Positions 8,293 through 17,855 of a DNA stretch of 64,000 nucleotides are shown one piece after another. A program made the position numbers and the translations under genes. This DNA is from AP-15 sp963736715 (lineage in GTDB: Bacteria > Pseudomonadota > Alphaproteobacteria > ATCC43930 > CGMCC-115725). The DNA is taken from positions 61,220 to 125,219 of the forward strand of contig CAVTQA010000037.1 of the NCBI GenBank assembly GCA_963736715.1. Reading direction: 5' to 3'. Under the pieces are notes generated by a model. It saw only the letters and a program-made list of their open reading frames with translations, was not told the origin of the DNA and made no database searches. Position 1 is the first letter of the stretch. Every line of letters begins with the position of its first letter.

Positions 8293-9453
8293 ATGCAATA
8301 CGCTACCACTCTTCCCGTTCCACAGCGGACCTGCATCCGGGAAGACTGTGCTATCTTGTTCGTCTCGTTAGAGTTGAGTTGTTCGACATGGGTTACAACG
8401 GCGCTGGCGCCCGGCAGCAGGAAGATGTCGAAGCACACGCTCGTCGGCGGTGACGGGCGCAAACTGCTCGACCTTCTTGCACGGTTGAAGACCAGAGCCG
8501 AGCAGCGCATTGCAACGCCGATCAAGGTTGTGACGATCCATGAGGTCGGCCTCGATGGTTTCTGGATTCATCGCTTGCTCGAGGCCAACGGCGTCGAGAG
8601 CCACGTCGTTGATCCTGCGTCGATTGCCGTGCCCCGCCGCCACCGGCGCGCCAAGACGGATGCGATCGACGGCGAGACGCTGCTGCGCACGCTGATGGCC
8701 TGGCAGCGCGGCGAGCCGCGGGTCTGCGCCATGACAGTGCCGCCAAGCCCGAGCGAAGAGGACCGCCGTCGGGTCTCGCGCGAGCGCGCGACGCTGCTGC
8801 GGGAGCGCATTCAGCACACGAACCGCATTCGAGGACTGCTGTTCGGCCAGGGGATCACCAATTACAATCCGCTGCACAAGAACCGCCGGGAATGTCTGGA
8901 AGAACTGCGGACCGGAGACGGACGCTCGCTGCCAGCTCACCTCAAGGCCGAAATTCTTCGCGAGATCGACCGGCTCGAGCTGGTGTTACGCCAGATCAGC
9001 GAGGTCGAAGCTGAACGCGATGAAATGTTGCGGCCGGCAAAAGCGAGCTCTCCGGCTGCACTACTTATGCGGCTCAAGGGCATTGGCGCGGAGTTCGCTG
9101 CCGTGCTCTGCCTTGAGGGTCTGTTCCGCCATTTTGAGAACCGACGGCAATTGGCAGCCTATGCCGGCCTGGCTCCCAGCCCATGGAAGAGTGGCAGCAT
9201 CGACCAGGAACAGGGCATCTCGAAAGCAGGAAATCCACGTCTGCGCACCACAATGGTCGAGCTTGCCTGGATGTGGGTGAGATACCAGCCCGACAGTGCT
9301 CTCAGCGGTTGGTTCCGCCAGCGCGTTGGCTCAGAGCGCGGCCGGATCCGCCGCATCTCGATCGTAGCGCTCGCCCGCAAACTGCTTATCGCCCTCTCGA
9401 GATACGTCACCCATGGCGAGATCCCGGCGGGTGCTGTCGTGAAGGCAGTCTGA
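8293..9453 (+). CDS. IS110-family transposase (element 2)
   Basis: A 386-residue IS110-type DEDD transposase. Landmarks are IHEVGLDGFWIHRLLEANGV, RRHRRAKTDAIDGETLL, the coiled segment RIRGLLFGQGI, and the C-terminal RLKGIGAEFAAVLCLEGL and YAGLAPSPWKSGS. It differs from element 1 along its length and represents another subgroup. ATG 8293 is chosen because AAGGAG sits 6-7 bases upstream, although the frame is open further up. The frame is intact, so mobility is possible. Both IS110 copies are in the same orientation. Confidence 0.9.
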   Translation: MQYATTLPVPQRTCIREDCAILFVSLELSCSTWVTTALAPGSRKMSKHTLVGGDGRKLLDLLARLKTRAEQRIATPIKVVTIHEVGLDGFWIHRLLEANGVESHVVDPASIAVPRRHRRAKTDAIDGETLLRTLMAWQRGEPRVCAMTVPPSPSEEDRRRVSRERATLLRERIQHTNRIRGLLFGQGITNYNPLHKNRRECLEELRTGDGRSLPAHLKAEILREIDRLELVLRQISEVEAERDEMLRPAKASSPAALLMRLKGIGAEFAAVLCLEGLFRHFENRRQLAAYAGLAPSPWKSGSIDQEQGISKAGNPRLRTTMVELAWMWVRYQPDSALSGWFRQRVGSERGRIRRISIVALARKLLIALSRYVTHGEIPAGAVVKAV

Positions 9454-10605
9454 GCCACCCGGGAAGGCGGAATCATTATCGCGAGTTCCACGAGGCCTGA
9501 TCAGCCCCGTTGGATCCGGGCGGGCGGACCGTCGCAAACAGTGGCTGTGATATGCCGCCATACAGTGTGGACCCGCCCTCCCGAGCCCGATGACCTCCAG
9601 AATGAGGGATTGTGGTGCCAGCCGCTCTGAGAACGGCGACCGGATGTGAGGTTCTGCGGGCATCAAAGCCGCAGTCAATAGATGGGCTCGGGCCACGGAT
9701 TCGATACAGCGAGGTAGGCGGCCAGCAGAACCCTGTGGATTTGCCGCTGCGCTTGGACGACGCTAACGCGTCGCCCACAACTCCACAGGGCCCACGTCGG
9801 TAAGCATTGATTAATTGAAACAGAAAGGAGCTGCGGCTCGGCCAGAGGACCCGTAAGGCAACGGGAGCACGTTTCGTGAGGCAACGCTCGACGTCTCGGG
9901 AACATTCGCCGATGAGGCAATACGGCTTCCTGTCCAGATTGCCGCGCTACATCGATAAGGGGAGCCTTGACGGTCCCACCCTCATGTGAAGTGTGCGGCG
10001 CGAAGATGCGCCCCAATGGCGAGCTCCCCTCGGATCAATACGCAGCTAGGCGCACGTCAGACACTGGAGCTTCGAAGAAAGGCCCGTCTCCCTGTCCATC
10101 GTCCCTCCGCGTGCTCAGGCCTCAAGGCGCTGCGAAACACAAGCGACGCTAGGCGGCAAGCCGCCAAGCTCCGCTAGCGTTTCGGTCCCTTGACCCCTTC
10201 CGCGCGCTCCGGGAACCTGACCGCAGGCGACGGGACGAAGAACGGCCTTCCCGCTCCGAACAAAGAACTGACAGCAAACCCAAAACAACCGCTTGACAGA
10301 AAAAGCCCCATACAAGTCAGGTGCGAACTCGACCCCACGGCTTCGGCGACGTGCCTCCTGCGAGCCACGAGCCTGCATCGCCGATAGCTACCGAACTCGA
10401 CGATGGCCACCCTGAGGCGGGGATGACGCTCGAAGACGCTGGAGAAGATCAGATCGCACAGCCAGTTCGGCGTCCAAATATGCCCGCCTCAACCTCTCCT
10501 AAAAAGCTGTGTCCGGCTTGACGTCTCTTTACAGCGCCAGGCCCTCCTCCGCGGGAGGGCCCAACGGCAGCAGTCTCAGGTGATCAGAAGAGGAACCACA
10601 GAAAC
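9454..10605. other. 1.15-kb region without a convincing gene
   Basis: No intact gene is seen. At 9967-10070 (+) a short stretch reads PPSCEVCGAKMRPNGELPS, a CxxC zinc-ribbon-like fragment without its second half. At 10170-10330 there is a sequence type I recall as common between genes in Bradyrhizobium relatives, including an isolated TTGACA at about 10292. Probably decayed DNA plus the right flank of IS110 element 2. Confidence 0.4.
10540..10561 (-). terminator. hairpin downstream of the amidohydrolase gene
   Basis: GGCCCTCC (10540-10547) and GGAGGGCC (10554-10561) form a perfect 8-bp stem with a 6-base loop, 45 bases after the stop of the amidohydrolase. No T-run follows, so intrinsic termination is uncertain. 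Confidence 0.4.
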
Positions 10606-11727
10606 CTAATTGAGATGGTATATCCTGGCGGCATTGCCTCCGGCGATCTTGGCCTTCTCCTCTTCTGTGCAGTCCGTCAGAATCTCCTCAATGATTTGCC
10701 GGGTCCGAGGGAACGTGGACTCGACATGAGGATAATCTGAGCCCCAGAGGAGATTGTCGACACCGATGATGTGGCGGTCGCGTATGCCCATGGCATCTTC
10801 CTGGAAGCCCGCAAACACGTTGCGGTGGAAATAGTCGCTGGGCAGCATGGCCTCCTTAAACCGATAGCGCTCTTCCTGGACCCGTTGGGTGTACGTGTAG
10901 TCGATGCGGTTCAGGAAATGCGGAATCCAGGACAGCTCGTGCTCCACGGTACCCACCTGGAGTTTTGGATAGCGCTCAAAGACGCCGCTGAAGATCATGT
11001 CACCAAGAGACATCCGCACCCAGTGATCGGCGTTGGCCAGGAAGGAGTTGCGGACGCGGTTGCGGTCCTCAAGCGAGAAATCCTGCCCTGGGCCCGGCCG
11101 ATTGGTCGCGATGTGCATGCCGAGGGGAATATCCAGATCCTGAGCCGCCGCCCACAGGGGCTCATACATCGGATTGTCGTATCCCTTCCCCTCCGGGGGA
11201 TAGACGGTGATCATGCCGCCCGACAGCCCCATCCTGGCGCAGCGCTCGAGCTCCTTCACCCCCTCCTGCACATCGTCCACGTTGATCATGGCGATGCCCT
11301 TGAGGCGCTTGGGCTCCCCGGCGCAGAACCCGGCGAGCCAGTCGTTGTATCCTCTAAAAATCTCCGACAGCAGCGCACTGTCCGGTACGCTGTATAGCAG
11401 CAGACCGACCGTGGGATAGACGACACTTACATCCACTCCATCGGCATCCATATCCTTCAGATGCGCCGCTGGGTCGTAGCCGCCGGGCCGGACTTTATCA
11501 AAGGTCGTGGTGCGGACCAGCTGTTCCGGCGCCTCAAACCGCATACCCGTCTGGGTCCCGGCGGCCAGCCCGATTGTCCGGTGGCCATCGCAAAACCACC
11601 AATCGCCATCATATTCGCGAATAAGCTGTGGCACCCGGTCCTTGAACGCAGGCTTGGCTCGGCTCGTCCACAGGTCCGGTGGCTCAAACACGTGATTGTC
11701 CGATGATATCACCCTGTAATTTGCCAT
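10606..11727 (-). CDS. amidohydrolase family 2 metal-dependent hydrolase
   Basis: A 373-residue TIM-barrel hydrolase of the Amidohydro_2 (ACMSD-like) superfamily, which hydrolyses or decarboxylates carboxylated ring-cleavage products. The N-terminal metal motif is seen as SSDNHVFEPPDLW. The barrel continues through DADGVDVSVVYPTVG, IPLGMHIATN (metal His), GTVEHELSWIPHFLNRID and the terminal LLWGSDYPHVEST, whose Asp is the usual catalytic residue. Start ATG is supported by GGAGGG 7 bases upstream; upstream in-frame residues are low-complexity and rejected. It is a single gene followed by a hairpin. A catabolic role fits the aromatic-degradation genes elsewhere, but the substrate is unknown. 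Confidence 0.85.
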   Translation of the reverse strand: MANYRVISSDNHVFEPPDLWTSRAKPAFKDRVPQLIREYDGDWWFCDGHRTIGLAAGTQTGMRFEAPEQLVRTTTFDKVRPGGYDPAAHLKDMDADGVDVSVVYPTVGLLLYSVPDSALLSEIFRGYNDWLAGFCAGEPKRLKGIAMINVDDVQEGVKELERCARMGLSGGMITVYPPEGKGYDNPMYEPLWAAAQDLDIPLGMHIATNRPGPGQDFSLEDRNRVRNSFLANADHWVRMSLGDMIFSGVFERYPKLQVGTVEHELSWIPHFLNRIDYTYTQRVQEERYRFKEAMLPSDYFHRNVFAGFQEDAMGIRDRHIIGVDNLLWGSDYPHVESTFPRTRQIIEEILTDCTEEEKAKIAGGNAARIYHLN

Positions 11728-12127
11728 GATTCGACCCTCCTGCTGGGTGGTGAGCGCCTTCGCGGTGCTGCCGTCTAAACGACCTCGGCAGCCCCAGTAT
11801 ACCGCGTGCAAGACCCGTGCCCATATGGCGAAGTGTGCTCCGAGGCTCCAGAGCCTAAAACCTGCGTCCTGGCGAGCGGCTTGATGACGAGCTGGTGGCG
11901 GCGAGGGTAACGAACGTCTCCAGGGTGCCGGGGAGGTTCGACGCGTCTGTGATGCGCCATTCCTCGTCGGCGAATTTCTCGAACTGCAGACCATTGGTAT
12001 AAATCGACCGTTGGTTTGCGTCGATCTCGGCCGGCGCTCGCGAAAGGGACGGAGGGTTTGCAGACTCGCCGCTGGAGGGAGACGGATTCGAACCCTCGGT
12101 CCCTCTAGCGAAGAGTTGTCTCAGCAC
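11728..12127. other. intergenic region with a possible gene remnant
   Basis: 400 bp with no complete gene. On the minus strand, 11880-12000 reads GLQFEKFADEEWRITD and continues open, which looks protein-like but is unrecognised and has no start. The right part holds a copy of the tRNA-like repeat. The amidohydrolase promoter should lie just above 11727. Confidence 0.35.
12061..12110 (-). repeat. tRNA 3'-end-like repeat, copy A (single arm)
   Basis: Contains GACTCGCCGCTGGAGGGAGA followed by CGGATTCGAACC. Read on the minus strand it resembles a tRNA T-arm (GGTTCGAATC) running into an acceptor stem. One of at least ten copies in the window; it ends 18 bases before the IS256 target duplication. 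Confidence 0.65.
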
Positions 12128-12135
12128 TTAGAGCC

Positions 12136-13569
12136 GGTGCCGTCGCGATTTGTGTTGGAATTTGATTGGCGCGGTCTCCAGTAGGGTGAGGATACTGGGT
12201 CAGGCAGCAAGGTCAATCGGCTTATCGGCGAGTTTCTGGGTGAGCGTGTGCCATCCGTCGACTTTGCGCATGGTGATCTGACCCGAGGCGAGCAGTGCCC
12301 AGAACAACATGGCTGCGGTCTCGGCCGAGGGCAGCACCGTCTGGGTCTTGATCCGGCGCTTGAACTCCTCGTGGAGCCGTTCGATCGCGTTGGTGGTGCG
12401 AGCGCTCTTCCATTGGCTGGGCGGCAGCCGGGTGAAGGTGAAGAGCCGATCACCGGCTTCCTCGAGGCTGTCGGCTACCGCCTTGCATTTGAGCCGCCAT
12501 TTGCGCAGGAAGGTGCGGCGGCGCTCCTCGATCTCGGCGGCCGAGGTGGCGTAGATCATGTCGTTGTAGTCGGCTGAGACCTCGTCGTGCAGCCGCTGGG
12601 GCGCGTGGGCCAGTAGGTTGCGGTGCTTGTGGACGGTGCAGCGCTGGGTTGGCACATCGCCCCACAGCGCGGCCAGCGCCTGCTCCAGCCCGGTTCCGCC
12701 GTCGACCATCAGGAACTCTGGCCGGCGCAGCCCGCGCTTGCCAAGGTCGTCGAGCACGGCGCGCCAAGCCTCGCTGGTTTCGCCGCCCATGTTCTTGACG
12801 GCCAACAGCACCTTCTGGCCATCCTCACGCACGCCGAGCACGACCAGCAGCACGATCGAGGTCGCCTTGCGGTCGAGCCGGACCCGCACCACCGTGCCAT
12901 CGAGGATCAAGCGGACGATCGGTTCCTCGGCCAGCGAGCGGCCATTCCAGGCATCCCAATCGCTTTTCACCTTCCGCCACACCCGGCTCACCGTGTCCTT
13001 GCTGACCGCCCCGCCAAAGACGGCGGCGAGCGCCCGGCGCACCCGACGCGTGTTGGTGCCCGAAAGATAGGCGCCCACGATCAGCGAATTCGGCCTGCCT
13101 GGTTCGCCGCTGGTAAGCCCGCAGCGCCGTGCTCTTCCATTCCGTCGTCTTGCCCTCCGCGGTGTCGAGCCTGGCCCGCGGCACCGCGATTTCCACCCGG
13201 CCAAAGGTCCCCAGCAGCGAGCGCGATCGGTGACCGTGCCGGTGGCCAGTGACACTGCCCGCGCCATCATTCTCGGGATCCGCCTCGGGCTGGCGAGCAT
13301 AGCGCGGGCGTGAGAGCACTGCCTCGAGCTCACTCTCGATCATCGTCTGGATCAGTTCGCGCACCCGGTCGCGCAAACCGGCCTCGATCGGATCAAACCA
13401 ATCGTCGAGAAGATGGACCGCCGTCTCGGCTTCTGAACCCAGAACCGGCGACTTCGTGCTATTGTCGGGCATGGCGTGGTCTCCACCGGCGCACAACGCC
13501 GGCATCGTTGGGTTTTCAGCACCCGGAGACTACGCCACCTTTAATTCCAACCACACTCCGGACGGCACC
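12136..13569 (-). mobile_element. IS256-family insertion sequence with 8-bp target duplication
   Basis: Imperfect terminal inverted repeats of about 48 bp begin GGTGCCGTC at 12136 and, on the opposite strand, at 13569. They share TTGGAATT and GTCTCC blocks at matching distances. The element is flanked on both sides by TTAGAGCC (12128-12135 and 13570-13577), a perfect 8-bp target-site duplication, so the ends are exact. Size 1434 bp. It carries one transposase gene, which is frameshifted. Confidence 0.9.
12200..13472 (-). pseudogene. IS256-family transposase, +1 frameshift
   Basis: Mutator/IS256 DDE transposase. The N-terminal part (from ATG 13472) reads DWFDPIEAGLRDRVRELIQT and GHRHGHRSRSLLGTFGRV. 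The catalytic part in another frame reads IVRLILDGTVVRVRLDRK (first Asp), EFLMVDGGTGLEQAL (second Asp) and NAIERLHEEFKRRIKTQT (Glu). The break is near 13088. The paralogous fragment at 36116-36477 has CCGATGCGCTG where this copy has CCGAATTCGCTG, showing one inserted base. Frameshifts are sometimes programmed in other IS families but not typically in IS256, so this copy is probably inactive unless complemented. Confidence 0.85.
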
Positions 13570-13608
13570 TTAGAGCCTGTCGCGCTGACACTAGTTTCGC
13601 ACCTGACT

Positions 13609-13648
13609 CAGCGCAGGAGGAAGGCGGATTCGAACTCTCGGTCCCCCC
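13609..13648 (-). repeat. tRNA 3'-end-like repeat, copy B (degenerate single arm)
   Basis: GCAGGAGGAAGGCGGATTCG followed by AACTCTCGGTCCCC matches the repeat family with several differences. It lies 32 bp after the right target duplication of the IS256 element, so copies A and B flank that insertion site. Confidence 0.5.
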
Positions 13649-13740
13649 TCCGGCAGCGGGGCCTACGCGGGACGGGATCAGGCGGTCAGGTTCCAAAGCG
13701 AGACAAGATCTCTCAGGGGCTCAATCTGCGCGGGATCAAG

Positions 13741-13953
13741 ATGGACCGGGCCGTGCTCCGAGGAGCTGATTTCACCGGAGCCCATCTGCAAAGCGCGAAC
13801 CTCATTGGCGCAATCTTGCAGGAGGCGTGCTTCGATCGTGCCGATTTATCCCGGGCTCGTCTAAGTGGGGCGAACCTCGTTGTGTTGCTGTCGAACATGA
13901 CCCGCATCAACTTTCCTTTCCCTCTTCCTGGGGCCCGTTCGGACATCGGCTGA
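13741..13953 (+). CDS. short pentapeptide-repeat protein, possibly a fragment
   Basis: 70 residues in which five-residue repeats of the A(D/N)LxX type are clear: LRGADFTGAHLQSANLIGA, then ACFDRADLSRARLSGANL. Such repeats form a right-handed quadrilateral beta-helix. The frame is open upstream to about 13680 (GLNLRGIKM) but no good start or ribosome site is seen, and the C-terminal 20 residues are unrelated to repeats. It may be the remnant of a longer pentapeptide protein. Function unknown. Confidence 0.45.
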   Translation: MDRAVLRGADFTGAHLQSANLIGAILQEACFDRADLSRARLSGANLVVLLSNMTRINFPFPLPGARSDIG

Positions 13954-14185
13954 GTATACGATAGCGCGCGCCAGCGAACCGGAGGAGTTCTTTCCGAAAC
14001 TAACTCGCCGTCAACCTCGTATAAACCTTCACGCCGTGCCATCTAGGAAGTGGCGGGCTAATATGCGCCGAGATCGTCGGAGCCATCCCCCAGCATTTCC
14101 GGCATTTAATGAACCCGAAGAGGATGCGAAATTGAGCCATCACCCAACGTTCCGCGATCCCGACGATGAGCCACAGGAGCCCGAC

Positions 14186-14773
14186 ATGCAGGGGACGGGA
14201 GAGACGAAACCCGCCGAAGCACTCGTCAACGACTTGGAATCACGCCTGTTCAAAGGGCGCAAGGTCATGGTGTTCGGCCAGATCACTGACAAGCTGGCAC
14301 GCGACGTCGTGGCCCGGATACTGGCGCTCGTCGACAAATCCGCGAAGCCGATCCAGATCTACGTCAATTCACCCGGAGGTCATGTCGAGTTGGGTGACTC
14401 GATCCATGACATCATCAAGTTTGTGCGTACCAACGTGCCGATCTACATGATCGGTACCGGCTGGGTGGCCTCTGCGGGCGCGCTCATCTATACGGCCGGT
14501 GAGAAGAGGTTCCGCTTCTGCTTGCCCAACACACGCTTCCTGCTCCATCAGCCGATGGGCGGCGTGCAAGGCCCGGCAACGGACATCGACATCGAGGCAC
14601 GCGAGATCATCAAGATGCGCGAGCGATTGAGCCAGATCATCGCCACCGAGACCGGACAATCGATCGAGCGGGTCCGCAAGGACACCGACCGGAATTACTG
14701 GATGTCAGCATCCGAGGCGATCGACTACGGCCTTGCCTATAAGATCGTCCGTTCGATCGAAGATCTGGCGTAG
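14186..14773 (+). CDS. clpP: ClpP-family serine protease paralogue
   Basis: ATP-dependent Clp protease proteolytic subunit, 195 residues from this start. The catalytic triad is visible: Ser96 in GWVASAGAL, His121 in FLLHQPMGG and Asp168 in DTDRNYWMS. IQIYVNSPGG is the oxyanion/head segment. The usual MG(Q/M)AAS is changed to GWVAS, marking a divergent paralogue rather than the housekeeping copy, which normally sits with clpX. Start chosen at ATG 14186 (CAGGAG 6 bases upstream); TTG 14132 with GAGG and GTG 14036 are alternatives. No chaperone gene is adjacent, but two ClpS adaptors occur 17 and 25 kb downstream. Likely a specialised peptidase working with ClpA or ClpX. Confidence 0.9.
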   Translation: MQGTGETKPAEALVNDLESRLFKGRKVMVFGQITDKLARDVVARILALVDKSAKPIQIYVNSPGGHVELGDSIHDIIKFVRTNVPIYMIGTGWVASAGALIYTAGEKRFRFCLPNTRFLLHQPMGGVQGPATDIDIEAREIIKMRERLSQIIATETGQSIERVRKDTDRNYWMSASEAIDYGLAYKIVRSIEDLA

Positions 14774-15414
14774 ATTGGAAGTGACGCAGGGTCCTGTCGC
14801 TTTACCGCGTATATTTGATTGCGACCGCTTGAAATCCTGAGGAGGAGTCTGCAGGGCTTTTACAACCCCACAGTGAACGCGGTCATTGGGCAGATCCGGC
14901 CGCGAGATCTCGGCATTCATCGGGACGATGGGCTTTTGAGGAACGGTCATCGAAGGCGCCGCGAATTACGCTATGCGCATTCTGGGGCGCCGGGCTTGCG
15001 CGACCATCTTGCCGGCTTCCAGGAGTGTCGGACAAAGTTAGGTTCGCACCGGACTCGCTGCTGGAGGGAGATGGATTCGAACCATCGGTACCGCAAAAAA
15101 AACCCCCTTTTTGGCTGCCCGCGCTCGGTTCCGCAATTCGCCTTCCGCAACAAAAACCGGCTCTTTCGTGCCGGGACCGAAGGTTCGAATCCATCTCCCT
15201 CCAGCGGTGAGTCAACGACGAACTCTCGAATGCGGACTCAGGCTTCGCCTTCCTCCTGTATCGGTGGCAATTGTGTCGCGTCAGCGGGATTGCACCGTAA
15301 GACACCGATCGCCCCGATGCCAAAGCGCCGCTGCGGCGGACCGGTCGCCAACGTGAGGCTTGCCGCCCGGAGCAAAAGCGAAGGACGATCAGGAAACGAT
15401 GAGGGAGAATAACG
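14774..15414. other. intergenic region containing a 162-bp palindromic repeat
   Basis: 641 bp without a recognisable gene. The central 15052-15213 is a member of the tRNA-like repeat family. GAGGGAGAATAACG immediately before 15415 is the ribosome site of the next gene. The rest shows nothing I recognise. Confidence 0.5.
15052..15213. repeat. 162-bp inverted-repeat element with tRNA T-arm-like ends, copy C
   Basis: Bounded by GACTC and GAGTC. The left arm (GCTGGAGGGAGATGGATTCG then AACC) is the inverse of the right arm (GGTTCGAATCCATCTCCCTC then CAGCGG). The interior carries A8 and C5T5 runs. Copy J at 53934-54099 is nearly the reverse complement over its whole length. It resembles a MITE or large palindromic repeat built on a tRNA 3' end. 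Confidence 0.75.
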
Positions 15415-15987
15415 ATGACGTCACGCGTGCCGATAGTGTCGCTGGAGCGCGCCCGCGAACTCGGTGAGGCGATGGGTTTGCCGGCCCGGCGTACGCAGAG
15501 CGAGGCGTTTCGCGTACTGGCCAATAATCCCGGCGTGGCCAGGGTAGCCTACAGTCAATTGATCCAGTTGCTGGAGAACAACAAATTCGACACGCGGCTG
15601 CGCGAGCTGATGATAATGCGGATCGGTTGGGTCACCGGCTCTGCCTATGAGTGGACGCAGCATTGGCGGGTGGCGGCCACGGCGGGGATTCCGCCCGAGG
15701 ATATTCTGGCGGTGCGCGACTGGCGGAACTCCGAGCGGTTGACACCGGCGGACAGGGCGATCCTCGCCGCCACCGACGAGTGCCTCGCCGGCAAATCCAT
15801 TTCGGATGCCGCCTGGGCCGAGGTGGCGAAACATGTCACCGAGCCCGGACAGCAGGTCGAATTCATCATCGCCATGGGCAACTGGATGATGTTTTCCCTG
15901 TTGTTCCGAAACCTGCGCATTCCGCTGGCGGAGGGTCTGATGGTCTGGCCGCCCGATGGTCTGGCCTCCCCGGCGGCGCAGCGATAG
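15415..15987 (+). CDS. carboxymuconolactone decarboxylase-family protein
   Basis: A 190-residue AhpD/CMD-like all-helical protein. The conserved core is RLRELMIMRIGWVTGSAYEW followed by TQH, the CMD signature in which Glu/Tyr and His lie near the active site; the CxxC of AhpD peroxidases is absent. Relatives decarboxylate gamma-carboxymuconolactone in protocatechuate breakdown, but many members have unknown substrates. GGGAG upstream supports the start. It stands alone, convergent with an IS110 fragment and the MFS gene; a link to aromatic catabolism is inference. Confidence 0.82.
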   Translation: MTSRVPIVSLERARELGEAMGLPARRTQSEAFRVLANNPGVARVAYSQLIQLLENNKFDTRLRELMIMRIGWVTGSAYEWTQHWRVAATAGIPPEDILAVRDWRNSERLTPADRAILAATDECLAGKSISDAAWAEVAKHVTEPGQQVEFIIAMGNWMMFSLLFRNLRIPLAEGLMVWPPDGLASPAAQR

Positions 15988-16074
15988 GCGATCGACGCAA
16001 CGGCTGCGACAGGGCCGGGCGGCTTTTCCGACCGCCCGGCGCGGCCGGGATCGGGCCACGGATGGTCGGTCAGC

Positions 16075-16440
16075 AGCACGCGGCGAGGCCCGCGACTGAG
16101 GCGCGGCCATCTCGATAGAGGAGCACTGCGGCGGCTTCGTAGAGATCTCCGCGTAGCAGGCTGTCCCCCCGCATTTCGAGATGTGCCCAGTGGTGTCGAC
16201 CTCACCGGACTGGTAACGCCGGGGGGTCAGGCCGAGATACGCACCGACCGAGACCGATCGTCGGAAGCGTGCGGGATCGTCGATTACTGCGGTGTAGGCC
16301 AGGGCGGTCACAACGCCAACTCCAGGGATTGTCATCAGCCGCCGGGCAACCTGATCGTTCCGGACTCGGGCAAGCATTTGCCGATGATCGATCTCGGCAC
16401 CGAGAGGACCCTTAGCGGCTCTCGCGGCGCGTAGAGCCTC
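16075..16440 (-). pseudogene. IS110-family transposase, C-terminal fragment
   Basis: Reads LMTIPGVGVVTALAYTAVID, FRRSVSVGAYLGLTPRRYQS and GHISKCG, the Tnp20 C-terminal domain of an IS110-type transposase. It is then frameshifted in the G-run at about 16170 before YEAAAVLLYRDG-like coding. There is no N-terminal domain. The fragment at 43985-44196 is an N-terminal piece of a similar lineage. Confidence 0.75.
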
Positions 16441-16559
16441 TCACGGAATGAGGGGCAGCGCACGAAGCGCTGGCCGCGGGTATCCACGAAGCGGGGGTAA
16501 TGCTGCCGCCGCACTCGACGCGACCGACGTCGACCGCCTCTTCGAGCCGTTGGAGTGAT

Positions 16560-17855
16560 CTACTCGCCCGCCACCGCCAACCTGCCGACATTGGAAACGG
16601 CTTCGATCGGGCGGTCTGGCCGGATCCAGTAGGTCATGACGATGGCGAACAGCAACAGACAGACCGAGACCGCGAACGGCAGCGTCCAACTGCCGGTGCG
16701 GTCGAGGATCCAAGCGAAGGCGACCGGTGAGAGAATGCCGGCGACGGCGCCGGAGGCATTCATCAGCGAGCTCGAAGTGCCGGCGTAGTCGGGCGCGATG
16801 TCCATCGTCGCGGTCCACAGCGGCGAGATCGCAAAGCCGAGAAAGAACACCGTGACCATGAAGCCGGACACCCCGATAACCATGTCGTGGAAGAGGATCA
16901 CCGGCACCAGCCCCGCCACGGCGAAAACCCAGCTGCCGGCGATCATCAGTGAACGCGCAATCTGCAGGCTCCCGGTGCGGCGCAGCAGGGAGTCGGTGGT
17001 CATCCCGCCGATCAGCTCGGCGAGAAACCCGGAGAACAGCAGCGCCATGTAAAGGAATGCCGATTTCTTGATCTCGACACCATAGTTTTTCTGCAACAAG
17101 GACGGCATCCAGGTCACGAACAGCCAGCCGGTCCAGCCCTGGCAGAAATAGACAATCATCAACGGCGCCACGCGGGGGATCAGGCGCCGCCACGGCACCG
17201 GGCCGGAACCGGCCAAGGTTGCGTGATCAGTAGTTGGCAATGCGGCGAGCTCGGCGCTGGTGATGCGCGGGTGCTGGCGCGGATCCTCGTAGAAATACCA
17301 CCACCACACGACCGCCCAGAGAGTCGATAGAATGCCGACCGCGACGAATGAAAAACGCCAGGAGAACCAGGTGATCAGAAGGGCGACGATCGGCGCCGCC
17401 GTTCCCGCGCCGAGGCGCCCGGCGGCGTGGGTGGCCCCGATCGCGGTGCCGCGCTTAACGATCGGGGTCCATTTCGAGACCGCACGGGTCGCCGCCGGCA
17501 ACGTCGCACCCTCGCCCATGCCGAGCACGAGACGCACGCCAAACAGCGAAGCGAGCCCGGTCACCGCCCCGGTCGCGATGGTCGTCAGCGACCACGCCAG
17601 GCCGCAGACCGTCAGCGTGCGCCGCGCGCCAAAGCGGTCGGCAAACCAGCCCCCGACTAGCTGAAACGGGGCATAGGAGTAGTTGAAGGCCGAGAAGGCG
17701 AGGCCGAGTGCCAAATTGCTGAGGCCGAGGTCCTGCTGCATCACCGGTGCCGCGGCGGCCAGGTTTACACGGTCGATAAACAGGATGTAGTGCATCGACA
17801 CCAGAAGGATCAGGAAATTTCTGGTGGCGCGACCGTTGAAGCCGAACAGCAGCAT
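16560..17855 (-). CDS. MFS transporter, anion:cation symporter (ACS) type
   Basis: A 431-residue major facilitator with 12 predicted membrane helices. The first half shows FIDRVNLAAAAPVM and the A-motif GGWFADRFGARRTL; the fifth-helix segment GMGEGATLPAATRAVSKW is typical of the ACS family, which imports organic anions such as glucarate, galactarate, phthalate or 4-hydroxyphenylacetate with protons or Na+. Start ATG is supported by GGAGGAGAGG. Substrate cannot be called; the aromatic-catabolism context favours a carboxylated aromatic. It is a single gene with no local regulator. Confidence 0.88.
   Translation of the reverse strand: MLLFGFNGRATRNFLILLVSMHYILFIDRVNLAAAAPVMQQDLGLSNLALGLAFSAFNYSYAPFQLVGGWFADRFGARRTLTVCGLAWSLTTIATGAVTGLASLFGVRLVLGMGEGATLPAATRAVSKWTPIVKRGTAIGATHAAGRLGAGTAAPIVALLITWFSWRFSFVAVGILSTLWAVVWWWYFYEDPRQHPRITSAELAALPTTDHATLAGSGPVPWRRLIPRVAPLMIVYFCQGWTGWLFVTWMPSLLQKNYGVEIKKSAFLYMALLFSGFLAELIGGMTTDSLLRRTGSLQIARSLMIAGSWVFAVAGLVPVILFHDMVIGVSGFMVTVFFLGFAISPLWTATMDIAPDYAGTSSSLMNASGAVAGILSPVAFAWILDRTGSWTLPFAVSVCLLLFAIVMTYWIRPDRPIEAVSNVGRLAVAGE

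Noticed and set aside
15052..15213. tRNA genes at the GGTTCGAATCC motifs
   Set aside because: Only T-arm and acceptor-like parts are present; no D-arm or anticodon arm can be placed at any copy.
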